64,000 nucleotides of DNA from Flavobacterium sp. FEMGT703F (GTDB lineage Bacteria; Bacteroidota; Bacteroidia; Flavobacteriales; Flavobacteriaceae), in assembly GCA_002786385.1 (NCBI GenBank), contig PGCN01000007.1, positions 1-64,000 on the forward strand, written 5' to 3'. The translations under genes and the position numbers were made by a program. The notes beneath the pieces were generated by a model. The model did not search any database. It was given only the letters and a program-made list of their open reading frames with translations, and was not told the DNA's origin. Positions 51,295-60,681 of this stretch are shown piece by piece. Position 1 is the stretch's first letter; each line of letters starts with the position of its first letter.

Positions 51295-51783
51295 ATGAAA
51301 AAATCACTTTACTTACTGCTGTTTTGCAGTGTTTTGATTTCCTGTAAACTCACCGATAAACCATCAGGAGAAGAACAAGTTGTAGGCAACGAAGCGGTTA
51401 AAGATTCTTCTGCGGTTAATGATAAGGACGAACATGGATGCTTGGCTACAGCAGGTTATGTTTGGTCAAAAATCAACAAAGAATGTATTAAGGCTTTTAC
51501 CGGAGTTCCATTAAATCCGATCGCCAATCCTAATAGTGACGACGAATCTCTAAGCGCTTATGTCTTGTTTAGTGAAGATGGTAACCAAGCCGAAATATTT
51601 TTACCAAATGATACAAAGTCGATTGTACTTACCAGAGCTGCTGAAGGCAAGCCATGGATTTTTGAAGATTGGCAATTGGTCCCTTGGAAAGGTTATGTGT
51701 TAAAGAAAGGTGCCGAAAATAAATTTGCAGGCGATGGCATGCCTGGTAAAAAAATTACCGGTAGCGATACTGAAGAACAGTAG
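51295..51783 (+). CDS. Small lipoprotein, function unknown
   Basis: The 162-residue protein has a lipoprotein signal ending VLISC. The mature part has an acidic linker, then GCLATAGYVWSKINKECIKAFTGVPLNPI with two cysteines that could form a disulfide, and a beta-rich end (YVLFSEDGNQAEIFLPNDTKSIVL, WQLVPWKGYVLKKG). The family is not recognised with certainty; it resembles small exported proteins conserved in flavobacteria. It is the last gene of the run that starts with the MBL-fold gene and is convergent with the carboxylesterase gene. Confidence 0.72.
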   Translation: MKKSLYLLLFCSVLISCKLTDKPSGEEQVVGNEAVKDSSAVNDKDEHGCLATAGYVWSKINKECIKAFTGVPLNPIANPNSDDESLSAYVLFSEDGNQAEIFLPNDTKSIVLTRAAEGKPWIFEDWQLVPWKGYVLKKGAENKFAGDGMPGKKITGSDTEEQ

Positions 51784-51792
51784 TTCTTTACT

Positions 51793-52437
51793 TTAATTGG
51801 TCAGCCAATGCTTGAAGTCGAAAAAGTTTTGTGGTGCTACGCCGTGACCGACCATGTATTCTTTAAAAACGATTTCAATACCTAAAACTTGCAGAGCCGG
51901 AATAGATTTTCTGGCCCATTCTACAGGAATGACTTGATCTACCGTTCCGTGTGAAGCAAAGATGCGTAGTTTACTACAGTCGTTTTCCAAATAGTCATCT
52001 ACAGCAATTTCGGGATTCCAATAACCGCTCATGGCCACCACGCGCTGCACTTTTTCAGGGTAAGATACCGCAACAGCATAACTCAAAATACAGCCTTGAC
52101 TAAAACCAATTAAGGTCACATTCTTAGCATCTATAGGATAATTGGCAACAAATTCATCAATAAAACGCGCAATGATGTCTCGGGAAGCGCGCGCTTGTCC
52201 GATATCGGAGAATTTGTTTTCATCCGCATCAAAATTAATGGCATACCAAGCGTAACTGCCATAAGACAAATCAAATGGCGCACGAGCCGAAACCACATAA
52301 TAATCCTCGGGTAATTCTGTGGCAAATGAAAATAAATCTTCTTCATTACTGCCGTAGCCGTGGAGTAATAGGAGTAAAGGATTTTTCTCTTTTTTGATTT
52401 TTGGTTCTCTAACCAAATGGTATAACGATAACTCCAT
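51793..52437 (-). CDS. Alpha/beta hydrolase, phospholipase/carboxylesterase family
   Basis: The 214-residue cytoplasmic esterase has the fold and motifs of the dimeric carboxylesterase / acyl-protein thioesterase group: oxyanion loop LLHGYGSNEEDLF, nucleophile Ser113 in GFSQGC, Asp in HGTVDQVIPV, and catalytic His in VGHGVAPQNF. It lacks a signal peptide. The likely reaction is hydrolysis of short acyl esters. Its ATG overlaps the stop of the DUF4870-like gene by one base, so it belongs to the minus-strand run that comes from the BatA and dihydroorotase-like genes. Confidence 0.9.
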   Translation of the reverse strand: MELSLYHLVREPKIKKEKNPLLLLLHGYGSNEEDLFSFATELPEDYYVVSARAPFDLSYGSYAWYAINFDADENKFSDIGQARASRDIIARFIDEFVANYPIDAKNVTLIGFSQGCILSYAVAVSYPEKVQRVVAMSGYWNPEIAVDDYLENDCSKLRIFASHGTVDQVIPVEWARKSIPALQVLGIEIVFKEYMVGHGVAPQNFFDFKHWLTN

Positions 52438-52760
52438 TATAATGTTTTAAAAAGATTCTGGAAAAAAGCACCAACCACCGGCAACTCTCTCATTTGTCCT
52501 TGTAATGCACTGGTAAATCCGTAAATCCATAGCACAAAATAGAATATATAAAAGGCAGATGAAGCATACCAGCTATCAGCATAACCTACAAAATAGCCCA
52601 ATAAAAAGAAGGACAAAAATAAGCCTAAAGCCTGACGAATGTGGAATGAAGCAAATGCTGATTTGTTTTCTTCCTGATTCATAAAAATAGCTATTACCGA
52701 GCCAACGATGGTTAAGTAAGCCACTATAGCGGTATTTTTTGATTTATCGAGATTTTCCAT
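52437..52760 (-). CDS. DUF4870-like small membrane protein
   Basis: The 107-residue protein has three hydrophobic segments: AIVAYLTIVGSVIAIFMN, FHIRQALGLFLSFFLLGYFVGY and SAFYIFYFVLWIYGFTSAL. The motif ASFHIRQA followed by a loop and two helices is typical of DUF4870/Tic20-like proteins, whose role is unknown. The start ATG at 52760 was used; longer readings run into the dihydroorotase-like gene. It lies between that gene and the carboxylesterase, with an 11-base gap and a one-base overlap, in one operon. Confidence 0.8.
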   Translation of the reverse strand: MENLDKSKNTAIVAYLTIVGSVIAIFMNQEENKSAFASFHIRQALGLFLSFFLLGYFVGYADSWYASSAFYIFYFVLWIYGFTSALQGQMRELPVVGAFFQNLFKTL

Positions 52761-52771
52761 AATGGTATTTT

Positions 52772-54025
52772 TTATACTAAAACTAATTTTCCGTTGTTGT
52801 AAATGCCCAAGGCTTTGCCTTGCATTGGTTGTCCTAAAAAGGCACTGTTTTTCGACTTGGAAAGAATTGCCTCTTTCGAGAATATCCAATTAGAATCGAT
52901 TTCAAACAGACTTAAATTTGCTTTTGAATTGACGTCAATCACTTGTTTTTCAATATTTAAAACTGCATTACCGGAAGTTAATTTTTCAATTACTTTTTCC
53001 AAAGGTAAAACAGTCAACAGCGCTCCGAAAGCACTTTCTAATCCGATAGTTCCGTTTTTGGCTAAGTCGAATTCCATCTTCTTGTGCTCAATATCCATCG
53101 GATTATGATCGCTGGTAATACAATCAATAGTGTTGTCTATAACTCCGGTCAATAAGGCTTGTCTGTCGGCTTCGGTGCGTAATGGTGGGCTGACTTTATA
53201 TCGAGTATCAAAACCCTCTAATTTCTCATCAGTCAATACTAAATGATGAACCGCCACACTGCAAGTCACCGCCAATCCTTTGGCTTTGGCTTCTTTTATC
53301 AAAGCTACGGATTTGGCCGTTGAAACTGTTGGGATGTGTAATTTCCCTCCGGTATATTCGAGTAAAAATAAGTTACGAGCGATGATTAATTCTTCGGCTA
53401 AATTCGGAATGCCTTTCAATCCTAATCGAGTTGAAACTACACCTTCATTGACTACACCATTACCTTTGATGGTTTCATCTTGTGCAAAAGCGATTACCAA
53501 TCCGTCAAAATCCTGAACGTATTGCAAACCGATTTTCAGCAAATTCGCATTAGACAAACTCTTGCCGTAATCGCCAAAAGCCACTGCTCCGGCATTTTTC
53601 ATATCGTATAATTCGGCTAAATCTTTGCCTTCGCTGTTTTTGGTCAAAGCACCTATCGGATATAAATCAGTTGCTGAATTTACCGCTTTCTGTTTTACGA
53701 AATGTACTTGCGATTGGTTGTCAATTATCGGATGTGAGTTGGGTTGAAGCGCAATTCCGGTAAAACCGCTTTTGGCCGCTACTATTAATCCGTTAGCAAT
53801 GGTTTCTCGGTCTTCAAAACCAGGTTCGCCTAAGGAAACACTGGTGTCAAACCAACCTTGTGACAAGTGTAAACCTTCTTGTTGGAATTCTTGATAGTTG
53901 GCATCATTACTGACCGAATTGCCAATTGCATCAATGACGCCATTCGTAATTTTTACATCAACAGTTTGGTTGTGAAAGGGACTTTTAGGGTCAATAATTT
54001 TGGCTTTTCGGATGACTAAGTTCAT
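52772..54025 (-). CDS. Dihydroorotase-like amidohydrolase lacking the HxH metal motif
   Basis: The 417-residue protein is clearly of the class I dihydroorotase family (third step of pyrimidine synthesis): VIRKAKIIDPKS, GEPGFEDRETI, GFTGIALQPN, VTCSVAVHHLVLTDEKL, CITSDHNPMDIEHKKMEFDLA. However, the metal-binding DxHxH of active enzymes reads D60-T-S62-V-S64, so both histidines are replaced by serine, although the later HH and the SDH aspartate/histidine remain. It may therefore be an inactive partner of aspartate transcarbamoylase (PyrX-like) or have a new activity. Its ATG overlaps the stop of the BatA gene by four bases (ATGA), so they are translationally coupled. A functional pyrC elsewhere is expected. 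Confidence 0.85.
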   Translation of the reverse strand: MNLVIRKAKIIDPKSPFHNQTVDVKITNGVIDAIGNSVSNDANYQEFQQEGLHLSQGWFDTSVSLGEPGFEDRETIANGLIVAAKSGFTGIALQPNSHPIIDNQSQVHFVKQKAVNSATDLYPIGALTKNSEGKDLAELYDMKNAGAVAFGDYGKSLSNANLLKIGLQYVQDFDGLVIAFAQDETIKGNGVVNEGVVSTRLGLKGIPNLAEELIIARNLFLLEYTGGKLHIPTVSTAKSVALIKEAKAKGLAVTCSVAVHHLVLTDEKLEGFDTRYKVSPPLRTEADRQALLTGVIDNTIDCITSDHNPMDIEHKKMEFDLAKNGTIGLESAFGALLTVLPLEKVIEKLTSGNAVLNIEKQVIDVNSKANLSLFEIDSNWIFSKEAILSKSKNSAFLGQPMQGKALGIYNNGKLVLV

Positions 54026-55953
54026 TTGACAAATTTTTGAATGAGCAGTTCTAAGACTAAAAAGAGTAGGGTGAGCCACACAAACCATTTCCAGATTTGC
54101 GTATCGGTTCTATCGGTTTGAATGGTGTTGAACACCGATTCGATATCGTCACTATTTTGATAACCAACTGCAATATCCGGATTGGCTAAACTCAAATTGC
54201 TTTCGGTGCGATTGTAATTAAAGCTGATGTTTTCCACCGAATTGGTTCCGTTAAAAATACCAAAATTTCCGGCTTGTACAGGCTGTTCAGCAAAGGTCAT
54301 TTTTACTTTGGTATTCAACAATTGTTGCACCGGTATAAAACTTTCGTCTTTGCTTTTAACGGTCAAAATTTCATCTTTCGATAATAATGTTTCCACTACA
54401 AACGGCTGACTTTCGCCTATAGTCAAAGCTGTCGCGCCCGATTTCTGACTGCTTTGCGCCATATTGTAGAAAGTTGGTACTACTAGCGGCGAATTCTGGA
54501 AATTACTATTGCTTTTGGCAATCGGTGCTGCAAAAACATAAACCGAAGACAGCGGATTACTGATGGACGTCAAGAAAGCACTTTGGTCTTCGTAAGTCAG
54601 TACCGCCGGTGCATTGCTGCTAATGCCAAAAGCTGATTTAGTCGAAGGATATTGAAAATTATCCACCTTTTTTTCAAACACATTGCTAAACAACGGGTGA
54701 TTGAAATTAATTTTTGTCACCTTCTTGTCACCATTTGCCAAAGCTTTCAATTGAATTGCTCCGAAGTTTGACAAGAAAGCATTCATAGTAGTTAAATTGC
54801 TTTCTTGCGCCGGAATAACCGTCACATTTCCACCTTTATTGACAAATGATTTTAAGGTAGTTTGTAAAGCTTGCGGGATGTCTTTTAATTCATTGAGGAC
54901 TATGGCGTCTTGTTTTTCCAGTAAATTATAATCCAAATTCGCCAACGGGAAATTGGTGTAGTTGAATTCATCTGCCGTGTAAATTCGCGCCAAGAAATTA
55001 CTTTTTTCAGTATCACCTATGCTGATAACATTAGTTTTGCTAGGTTTTGAAATGCTGAAGTAATACGTATTGTCATACTCCAAACCTTTATCGGTAATTG
55101 AAGCATAGCCGTGAAAATCTCCTTTCGGAATGGTAAATTTAACCAATTGACTCTTTGCATCGCCATCAAAATTCACCACAGTTTTAGCCGTCAATTTAGT
55201 CTCATTGTAAAGCGCAATCGGCAACGAAGAAATTTCGCCATTGGCCGATAACTTGATGGCAATTTCATAAAAACTGTCTAAGTTTTGTCGGATGTAAATG
55301 CTGTCTATTGAAGCATTATTTTTTTGTTCGGCTTCCGGTATAATGAAATAAACGTTGTCTTCTTTTTTGAAACTTTTCGATTCATTGGCTTGTACACCAA
55401 CGGCATCGGTAATCACTACTATGTCTTTGTTGAAAGCCGATTTCCGAGCATTGACTTTAGCAATCAAGTTATCCAATCGGAAAGGCGTTGCGCTGTATTT
55501 TAAATCCTGCAACTCTTTCTGAATCGATTTAATATCGGTATTCCAAAAGGTTTCCGAATTGGTAATCAATGAGAAATTCTGTGATTCCGGCGTGTATTCC
55601 AATAACTCTTGTACGGCACGTTTGAGCAATTCGCCTTGCTGCCCTTTGGCTTGCATACTGTACGAATTGTCTAAAATGATGTACATTTCGTTAGTTGCCT
55701 TTGCGCTTTCTTTGGCGGTAAAAAAAGGTTGTGCAAATGCTAAGATCAAGCAGGCCAATAAGAGTAAACGAGTAACAAGCAACAGCCATTTTTTAATGGT
55801 CGAACTCTTGCGGGTTTGTATGGAAAGCTCTTTCAGGAATTGTACGTTGGTAAAATACTCCTTTTTAAAACGTCGCAATTGGAATAAATGCACCAAAATT
55901 GGAATCACCAATAAAAAGAGAAAATATAGGATTTCCGGGTGTTTGAATTGCAT
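54022..55953 (-). CDS. BatA/VWA-domain inner-membrane protein
   Basis: The 643-residue protein begins with the BatA-type N-terminal domain (FLFLLVIPILVHLFQLRRFKKEYFTNVQFLKEL, with membrane helices ~5-24 and ~55-77). A von Willebrand factor A-like domain follows (MYIILDNSYSMQAKG, a DxSxS MIDAS-type motif), then a large beta-rich region, a glutamine-amidotransferase-like segment, and a final membrane helix (WFVWLTLLFLVLELLIQKF). These proteins belong to the Bacteroides aerotolerance (Bat) family and are common in Bacteroidota; this type has no proven function. It heads the minus-strand operon with the dihydroorotase-like gene. Confidence 0.85.
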   Translation of the reverse strand: MQFKHPEILYFLFLLVIPILVHLFQLRRFKKEYFTNVQFLKELSIQTRKSSTIKKWLLLVTRLLLLACLILAFAQPFFTAKESAKATNEMYIILDNSYSMQAKGQQGELLKRAVQELLEYTPESQNFSLITNSETFWNTDIKSIQKELQDLKYSATPFRLDNLIAKVNARKSAFNKDIVVITDAVGVQANESKSFKKEDNVYFIIPEAEQKNNASIDSIYIRQNLDSFYEIAIKLSANGEISSLPIALYNETKLTAKTVVNFDGDAKSQLVKFTIPKGDFHGYASITDKGLEYDNTYYFSISKPSKTNVISIGDTEKSNFLARIYTADEFNYTNFPLANLDYNLLEKQDAIVLNELKDIPQALQTTLKSFVNKGGNVTVIPAQESNLTTMNAFLSNFGAIQLKALANGDKKVTKINFNHPLFSNVFEKKVDNFQYPSTKSAFGISSNAPAVLTYEDQSAFLTSISNPLSSVYVFAAPIAKSNSNFQNSPLVVPTFYNMAQSSQKSGATALTIGESQPFVVETLLSKDEILTVKSKDESFIPVQQLLNTKVKMTFAEQPVQAGNFGIFNGTNSVENISFNYNRTESNLSLANPDIAVGYQNSDDIESVFNTIQTDRTDTQIWKWFVWLTLLFLVLELLIQKFVK

Positions 55954-55968
55954 TTAGTAAAAGTTTAT

Positions 55969-55976
55969 CAAAAATA
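55969..55976 (-). promoter_or_regulatory. -7 box TATTTTTG for the BatA operon
   Basis: The minus-strand TATTTTTG fits TAnnTTTG and is 15 bases before the start codon at 55953. Confidence 0.5.
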
Positions 55977-56026
55977 GCACTTTTTATGATTTTACCTAAG
56001 TGTTTAAGACAATTTTAGCGGTACTT

Positions 56027-57373
56027 TTATTTCTTTTTACGTTTGGCCGCTCGGTTTTTCAATATGTTCCGATTCACCGAAGAACTGGTTTTCTTTTTAG
56101 TTTTCGAAGGTCCGCCTAAATTAACTTTTTTATTCTTCTCTTTCTTTTCGTGAAAGGAAGCGCCGCCTTCTAATTTGGGTTTCTTCAACAAGAATTTCAT
56201 TTTCTTTTTCTTGTCTTTTTCAAACTCCAATAAGCGTTCGGCTATGACAACAGTATCCGGTAATTCGAGGAATTCGATTTCCTTTTCCATCAACATTTCG
56301 GCTTCAATCATGATTTCTTCTTCTCTCGGACTAATTAAACTGATGGCAATACCCGATTTATCCGCACGACCGGTTCTACCGATACGGTGAATGTATTGTT
56401 CGGGAACTTCCGGAAACTCTACGTTGATGACATGCGTAATATCTGATATATCCAAACCACGCGCCATAACATCGGTCGTGACTATACCTCTGATTTCACC
56501 GGCTCTGAAATTGGCCATCGTTTGCAAACGATAATTCTGTGATTTATTAGAGTGAATAATCCCAAATTGCTCAGGATAAATTTCTTCCAATTTATCAGCT
56601 AACAAATCGGCTGTCTTTTTATTATTCACAAAAAGCAACACGCGTTCAAAAGCTTCGTCTTGAAGCAAATCGGCTATAAAATTGACTTTAGTCAGGAAAT
56701 TAGGCACTTTGTATCCCAATTGTTCTATTTTTTCCAAGGGTGTTCCGCTCGGTGCCAAGGAAACTTCTTCCGGAAAATCGAAATATTCTTCCAGCATTTC
56801 ATCCACGTCATCGGTCATTGTAGCCGAAAATAAGATGTTCTGGCGTTTGCCTTTGAGCATGGTTAGGATGGAAGTGACTTGAAAGCGAAAACCTAAATTC
56901 AGAATCTCATCAAACTCATCGATGACTAATTTCTGCAAATTGTCAAAGCGAACCACATTGTCTAAGGCCAAATCCATGATTCTTCCCGGAGTACCTACTA
57001 AAATGTCAATCCCTTGATAAACTGCGGTTTTCTGCGTATTGATGTTCACACCTCCGTAAACACCCAAGGTACGAACCGACATGTATTGGCTCAATTTTTC
57101 GACTTCGGCGGCTACTTGTACTACCAATTCTCGGGTTGGTACTATGATTACAACTCTCGGCGTATCGGTAGCGGCAAATTTCCATTGTTTTAATATGGGT
57201 AACAGATACGCAAAAGTTTTTCCGGTACCGGTTTGGGCAATTCCCATCACATCGCGTCCCGACATAATTACGGGAAAGGCACGTTCCTGAATGGGTGTTG
57301 GTGTAGTTAACCCTAATTCGTCAACGGCTTTTTGTAATGATTTCGGAAGATTGAATAGCTCGAAAGTGCTCAT
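56027..57373 (-). CDS. DEAD-box RNA helicase (DEFD variant)
   Basis: The 448-residue cytoplasmic helicase unwinds RNA duplexes, typically in ribosome assembly or cold adaptation. The order of motifs is complete: Q motif (TPIQERAFP), motif I AQTGTGKT (46-53), Ia PTREL, Ib TPGR, motif II DEFD (152-155, where most members have DEAD), SAT, and C-terminal VTTDVMARGLDI and HRIGRTGRADKSG. A basic tail rich in Lys (from ~400) likely binds RNA. A -7 box lies at 57399-57392. Confidence 0.94.
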   Translation of the reverse strand: MSTFELFNLPKSLQKAVDELGLTTPTPIQERAFPVIMSGRDVMGIAQTGTGKTFAYLLPILKQWKFAATDTPRVVIIVPTRELVVQVAAEVEKLSQYMSVRTLGVYGGVNINTQKTAVYQGIDILVGTPGRIMDLALDNVVRFDNLQKLVIDEFDEILNLGFRFQVTSILTMLKGKRQNILFSATMTDDVDEMLEEYFDFPEEVSLAPSGTPLEKIEQLGYKVPNFLTKVNFIADLLQDEAFERVLLFVNNKKTADLLADKLEEIYPEQFGIIHSNKSQNYRLQTMANFRAGEIRGIVTTDVMARGLDISDITHVINVEFPEVPEQYIHRIGRTGRADKSGIAISLISPREEEIMIEAEMLMEKEIEFLELPDTVVIAERLLEFEKDKKKKMKFLLKKPKLEGGASFHEKKEKNKKVNLGGPSKTKKKTSSSVNRNILKNRAAKRKKK

Positions 57374-57391
57374 GGCTTAGTGAATTTCGGG

Positions 57392-57399
57392 CAAAGGTA
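57392..57399 (-). promoter_or_regulatory. -7 box TACCTTTG for the DEAD-box helicase gene
   Basis: The minus-strand TACCTTTG fits TAnnTTTG and lies 18 bases before the ATG at 57373, in the short gap after the TIGR02757 gene. Confidence 0.6.
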
Positions 57400-57417
57400 C
57401 GGAATTGAAAATAAACC

Positions 57418-58182
57418 TTAAAAGCCTTCGAAAACGCCTAAGCCAAATAAGGCAAAATCGTATTTCACTGGATCTATAGGATCTAATTGGCGCAGCGAAG
57501 AATCTAATTCTGCTAAAGCTTTGCCATCGTTTTGTTTACGGTTAAGCAAACCTAATTTTCTTGCCACATTCCCGGAATGTACATCGAGCGGACAAGATAA
57601 AACGGAAGTAGGAATGTTTTGCCATAACCCAAAATCAACGCCATTGTTGTCTTTTCGAATCATCCATCGCAAATACATATTGATACGTTTGGCAGCAGAA
57701 CCTTGTGTCGGATCTGAAATATGCTTAGTAGTTCGAGGTAAATGTGGCACAGAGAAGAACTGTTTTTTGAAAGCAGCAATGGCATTTTGCATGGAATCGG
57801 ATTCCTGATGCTGGGTAAAAAAATGTTCCAAACCACCTTGATTCTGATACAATTGTTGTAAACCAATAACAAAAGTTTTAAAATCTATCCCGTTAAAGGT
57901 TCGGTGCACAAATGTTATCAGGTTTTCTAAGTGATGTTCCTCATGATTCATGACGAAGTCGTAAGGCGAATTGCCCATCAAATCCATCATTCGATTGGCA
58001 TTGTTGATAATCATTTTGCGATTGCCCCAAGCGATGGTTGCTGTGAGAAAAGCGGCAATTTCGATATCTTCTTTTTGGATGAATTGATGCGGAATCTGAA
58101 TTGGATCGCTTTCTATGAATTTAGAATTATTGTAAAGCACGACTTTCTCGTCCAAAAAATCTTTGAGTTCTGATTTAGTCAT
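57418..58182 (-). CDS. TIGR02757 family protein
   Basis: The 254-residue cytoplasmic protein matches the TIGR02757 family of unknown function, conserved in Bacteroidota and some other phyla. Landmarks: FIESDPIQIPHQF, EIAAFLTATIAWGNRKMIINNA, VHRTFNGIDF, KRINMYLRWMIRKDNNGVDFGLW and PLDVHSGNVARKLGLLNRKQND, which contains helix-hairpin-helix-like features of DNA glycosylases of the HhH-GPD fold. A role in nucleic-acid metabolism is therefore possible. It is one base from the membrane protein gene upstream, so probably co-transcribed. Confidence 0.85.
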   Translation of the reverse strand: MTKSELKDFLDEKVVLYNNSKFIESDPIQIPHQFIQKEDIEIAAFLTATIAWGNRKMIINNANRMMDLMGNSPYDFVMNHEEHHLENLITFVHRTFNGIDFKTFVIGLQQLYQNQGGLEHFFTQHQESDSMQNAIAAFKKQFFSVPHLPRTTKHISDPTQGSAAKRINMYLRWMIRKDNNGVDFGLWQNIPTSVLSCPLDVHSGNVARKLGLLNRKQNDGKALAELDSSLRQLDPIDPVKYDFALFGLGVFEGF

Positions 58183-58183
58183 G

Positions 58184-59869
58184 TCATTTTACTTTTTGAG
58201 CTTTAAAACCTTCACTTAAGGTTTGACCACGCCTTTGCGGAATCACGTGAAAATAAGTTTGGAAATAATCCAATTGTACTTTGCTGACCGTTGGTAAAGC
58301 ACCATTTCCGGTTATCCAGAACAATTCGGTGTTTTGCGGTGTATTGTAGTTTAAATTGCCTTTGGTTTCGGTGGTGTATGCGATGTTACTCTTACTATTT
58401 GGTTTCGGAAAAATAAAATTCTCCGCTTCAAAGGTGTTGTTTTGCATTAGCATGGTATTGTTGGTCAAGCTGCCGAACGACATCGGAACTAACACTAAAA
58501 CAGCACAACCAAGGCAACTTAAACCCAACAAGGACAAGATTATTTTTTCTTTAGACAAGAGCGCAGCAAGTACTAACAATCCGAAGAAAATAGTGAAATA
58601 CACGTAGAATCGGTATTGAGGCGAACTCATTATTAACAAAATTAGGAGTACAATAAATACCCAATAAACATAGGCTAATCCTTGTCTCGGATAATATTTA
58701 TTGAGGATAAATGGTGTTATGATGAGTAATACTATTGTTGTAATTCCAATAAGACTATCCATTCCATTCAGCCAAAAGTAGTGCTTCAAAATATCGGACA
58801 ATGAAGCTTGTTCGAAAGTGCCAAACGGTAAATAAAAAGAATGCATCATGTCGTGACTGAAAAAATATGACAGGATGTCTTTCGGTACCATATAATCCGC
58901 ATCGGAATAAGGTAAGAATGTCAGCGGATACAAAGGGTAACCCGTCAGTATACTGTTTTTAATCACAAACAGAAATAATATCAATCCAGCGAGCAATCGG
59001 ATGGCAATGAGTTGGTTGTTGATTTGTTTGTAATGTTTGATCCAAACGATAATCGGCAAAAGCAAAAGAACAAACGCTGTTATTTTAATATAGGTAGCAA
59101 ACAATAGTAATACACTTAGGAGTTTGAGTTTTTCAGTAGGATTTTCTGCCGAAGTGTAAATAAAAAACGCCAAGAAAGCGATGCTGTAAACCGCTAAATC
59201 CGGTGATGGCGCGTTGACAAATTGGAATAAAAACAGGTAGCTCAAAGGCAACAATCCGAAAGCCAAGTCGATTTTGTTTTGACTTACCGAATAGGAGTGA
59301 AGTCTTTCAAAAGCCCAAAAGTTCAATAGTAACAGCAAAAAGCCATTCAAGTCGTTGAAGTTAATGTATAAAAAAGACAGCGAATAAGCGCTTTGGGCAA
59401 TATGCCAACCACTGGTTTGTCCAAAAAACAAGTGCAAATTCGCCAAACCCGGAACCAAACCAAATTCATTAAGCCATTTTATGGTTTGGATGTAGTAGGT
59501 TTCATTGTCAACTATAAATGGGGAAGTAGCAGATTGGGCCAATATTAAAATACTACTCAGTGTAAAGAGTGATTTCAACGGTATAGAAAAAGCACTCAAT
59601 GATTTAACGCTTGTTTTCCCTAACAACTGCCAATCGACTCTAAAATAATAACCCGAAATTAAAGAGATAGTGGTTAAAAAAACCGTAAATCCTAAGCTGA
59701 TTGGTCCGAAAATAGCCCAAAGACTGGCTAATAATGTTACCGCAAACAATCCTAATAGAGTGGTAATGGTGAGGTTTCGCACCGGAATTCCCAATAGTTT
59801 TGAAAAGCTTATTCCTAAACTTGCAGCAGTGACAAAAATATACAACCAACTCAACAGGATAAGCGCCAT
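58184..59869 (-). CDS. Polytopic membrane protein, possibly glycosyltransferase-like (LIC_10190 type)
   Basis: The 561-residue protein has about 12-14 hydrophobic segments and a periplasmic C-terminal tail, the shape of C-type glycosyltransferases/oligosaccharide-related membrane proteins. It resembles proteins labelled LIC_10190-family, which have no known function. An acidic segment FIVDNETYYIQTIKWLNEFGL after the third helix is where such enzymes carry their catalytic acid. The ATG at 59869 was chosen over a TTG at 59881 that would overlap the ATPase gene. It lies between the ABC ATPase and TIGR02757 genes. Confidence 0.75.
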   Translation of the reverse strand: MALILLSWLYIFVTAASLGISFSKLLGIPVRNLTITTLLGLFAVTLLASLWAIFGPISLGFTVFLTTISLISGYYFRVDWQLLGKTSVKSLSAFSIPLKSLFTLSSILILAQSATSPFIVDNETYYIQTIKWLNEFGLVPGLANLHLFFGQTSGWHIAQSAYSLSFLYINFNDLNGFLLLLLNFWAFERLHSYSVSQNKIDLAFGLLPLSYLFLFQFVNAPSPDLAVYSIAFLAFFIYTSAENPTEKLKLLSVLLLFATYIKITAFVLLLLPIIVWIKHYKQINNQLIAIRLLAGLILFLFVIKNSILTGYPLYPLTFLPYSDADYMVPKDILSYFFSHDMMHSFYLPFGTFEQASLSDILKHYFWLNGMDSLIGITTIVLLIITPFILNKYYPRQGLAYVYWVFIVLLILLIMSSPQYRFYVYFTIFFGLLVLAALLSKEKIILSLLGLSCLGCAVLVLVPMSFGSLTNNTMLMQNNTFEAENFIFPKPNSKSNIAYTTETKGNLNYNTPQNTELFWITGNGALPTVSKVQLDYFQTYFHVIPQRRGQTLSEGFKAQKVK

Positions 59870-59873
59870 AACA

Positions 59874-60533
59874 TCAAACAATTAAGCCGTCTTTCATGAC
59901 TAGTTTACGATCGGCCATGTTAGCCAAATCTTCGTTGTGCGTCACAATGACAAAGGTTTGTCCGAACTCATCGCGCAACTTGAAAAACAATTGATGTAAG
60001 TTTTCGGCAGAGGCCGTGTCTAAATTTCCGGAAGGTTCGTCGGCAAAAATCACTGCTGGTTTGTTGATCAAGGCACGAGCTACAGCCACGCGTTGTTGTT
60101 CACCACCGGAGAGTTCGTTAGGCTTGTGTTGACTTCTTTCGGCCAATCCTAAATAGGTTAATAATTTTTCAGCTTCGGCTTCAGTAGCGGTTTTATCTTT
60201 ACCTGCTATGTAAGCCGGAATGCAAACGTTTTCCAATGCCGTAAATTCAGGTAACAATTGGTGAAATTGAAAAATAAAACCCAAGTGTAGATTTCTGAAT
60301 TTAGAAAGCTCTTTGTCGTTCATTTTCAGAACGTTTTCATTGTTTATTTCAAGTGAAGTATTGTCGGTTTTTGTAGCATTGTCTAAGGTACCTAAGATTT
60401 GTAATAGGGTTGTTTTTCCGGCACCGGAAGCGCCGACTATGGAAACAATTTCTCCTTTCTTAATGTGTAAATCAACACCTTTCAGCACCTGTAAATTGTC
60501 GTAATATTTGTGGATGTTTTTGGCCGTAATCAT
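59874..60533 (-). CDS. ABC transporter ATP-binding protein, LolD-like
   Basis: The 219-residue cytoplasmic ATPase belongs to the MacB/LolD/FtsE class. Walker [11 protein letters not shown]-loop [16 protein letters not shown], signature [15 protein letters not shown], Walker [13 protein letters not shown] and H-loop [10 protein letters not shown] are all present. LolD-type ATPases drive lipoprotein release from the inner membrane together with a LolC/LolE permease, but no permease gene is next to it, so its partner lies elsewhere. The following genes are unrelated. Confidence 0.92.
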   Translation of the reverse strand: MITAKNIHKYYDNLQVLKGVDLHIKKGEIVSIVGASGAGKTTLLQILGTLDNATKTDNTSLEINNENVLKMNDKELSKFRNLHLGFIFQFHQLLPEFTALENVCIPAYIAGKDKTATEAEAEKLLTYLGLAERSQHKPNELSGGEQQRVAVARALINKPAVIFADEPSGNLDTASAENLHQLFFKLRDEFGQTFVIVTHNEDLANMADRKLVMKDGLIV

Positions 60534-60652
60534 TAGTCGAATTTTTCACAAAGTAACAAAGTATTTTGCTTTATAAACTTTGAATCAATTTTTTTTATCG
60601 TTGAATAAGTAATAAAGTTATGTTAATTACTTTTTTCTGTTTAATCATTTCG

Positions 60653-60660
60653 TACTTTTG
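60653..60660 (+). promoter_or_regulatory. -7 box TACTTTTG for folE; decides the start
   Basis: TACTTTTG matches TAnnTTTG and covers the upstream TTG at 60658, so translation must start at the ATG at 60682, about 14 bases after the expected transcription start. Confidence 0.65.
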
Positions 60661-60681
60661 TTGAACAAAATATTAATTCTT

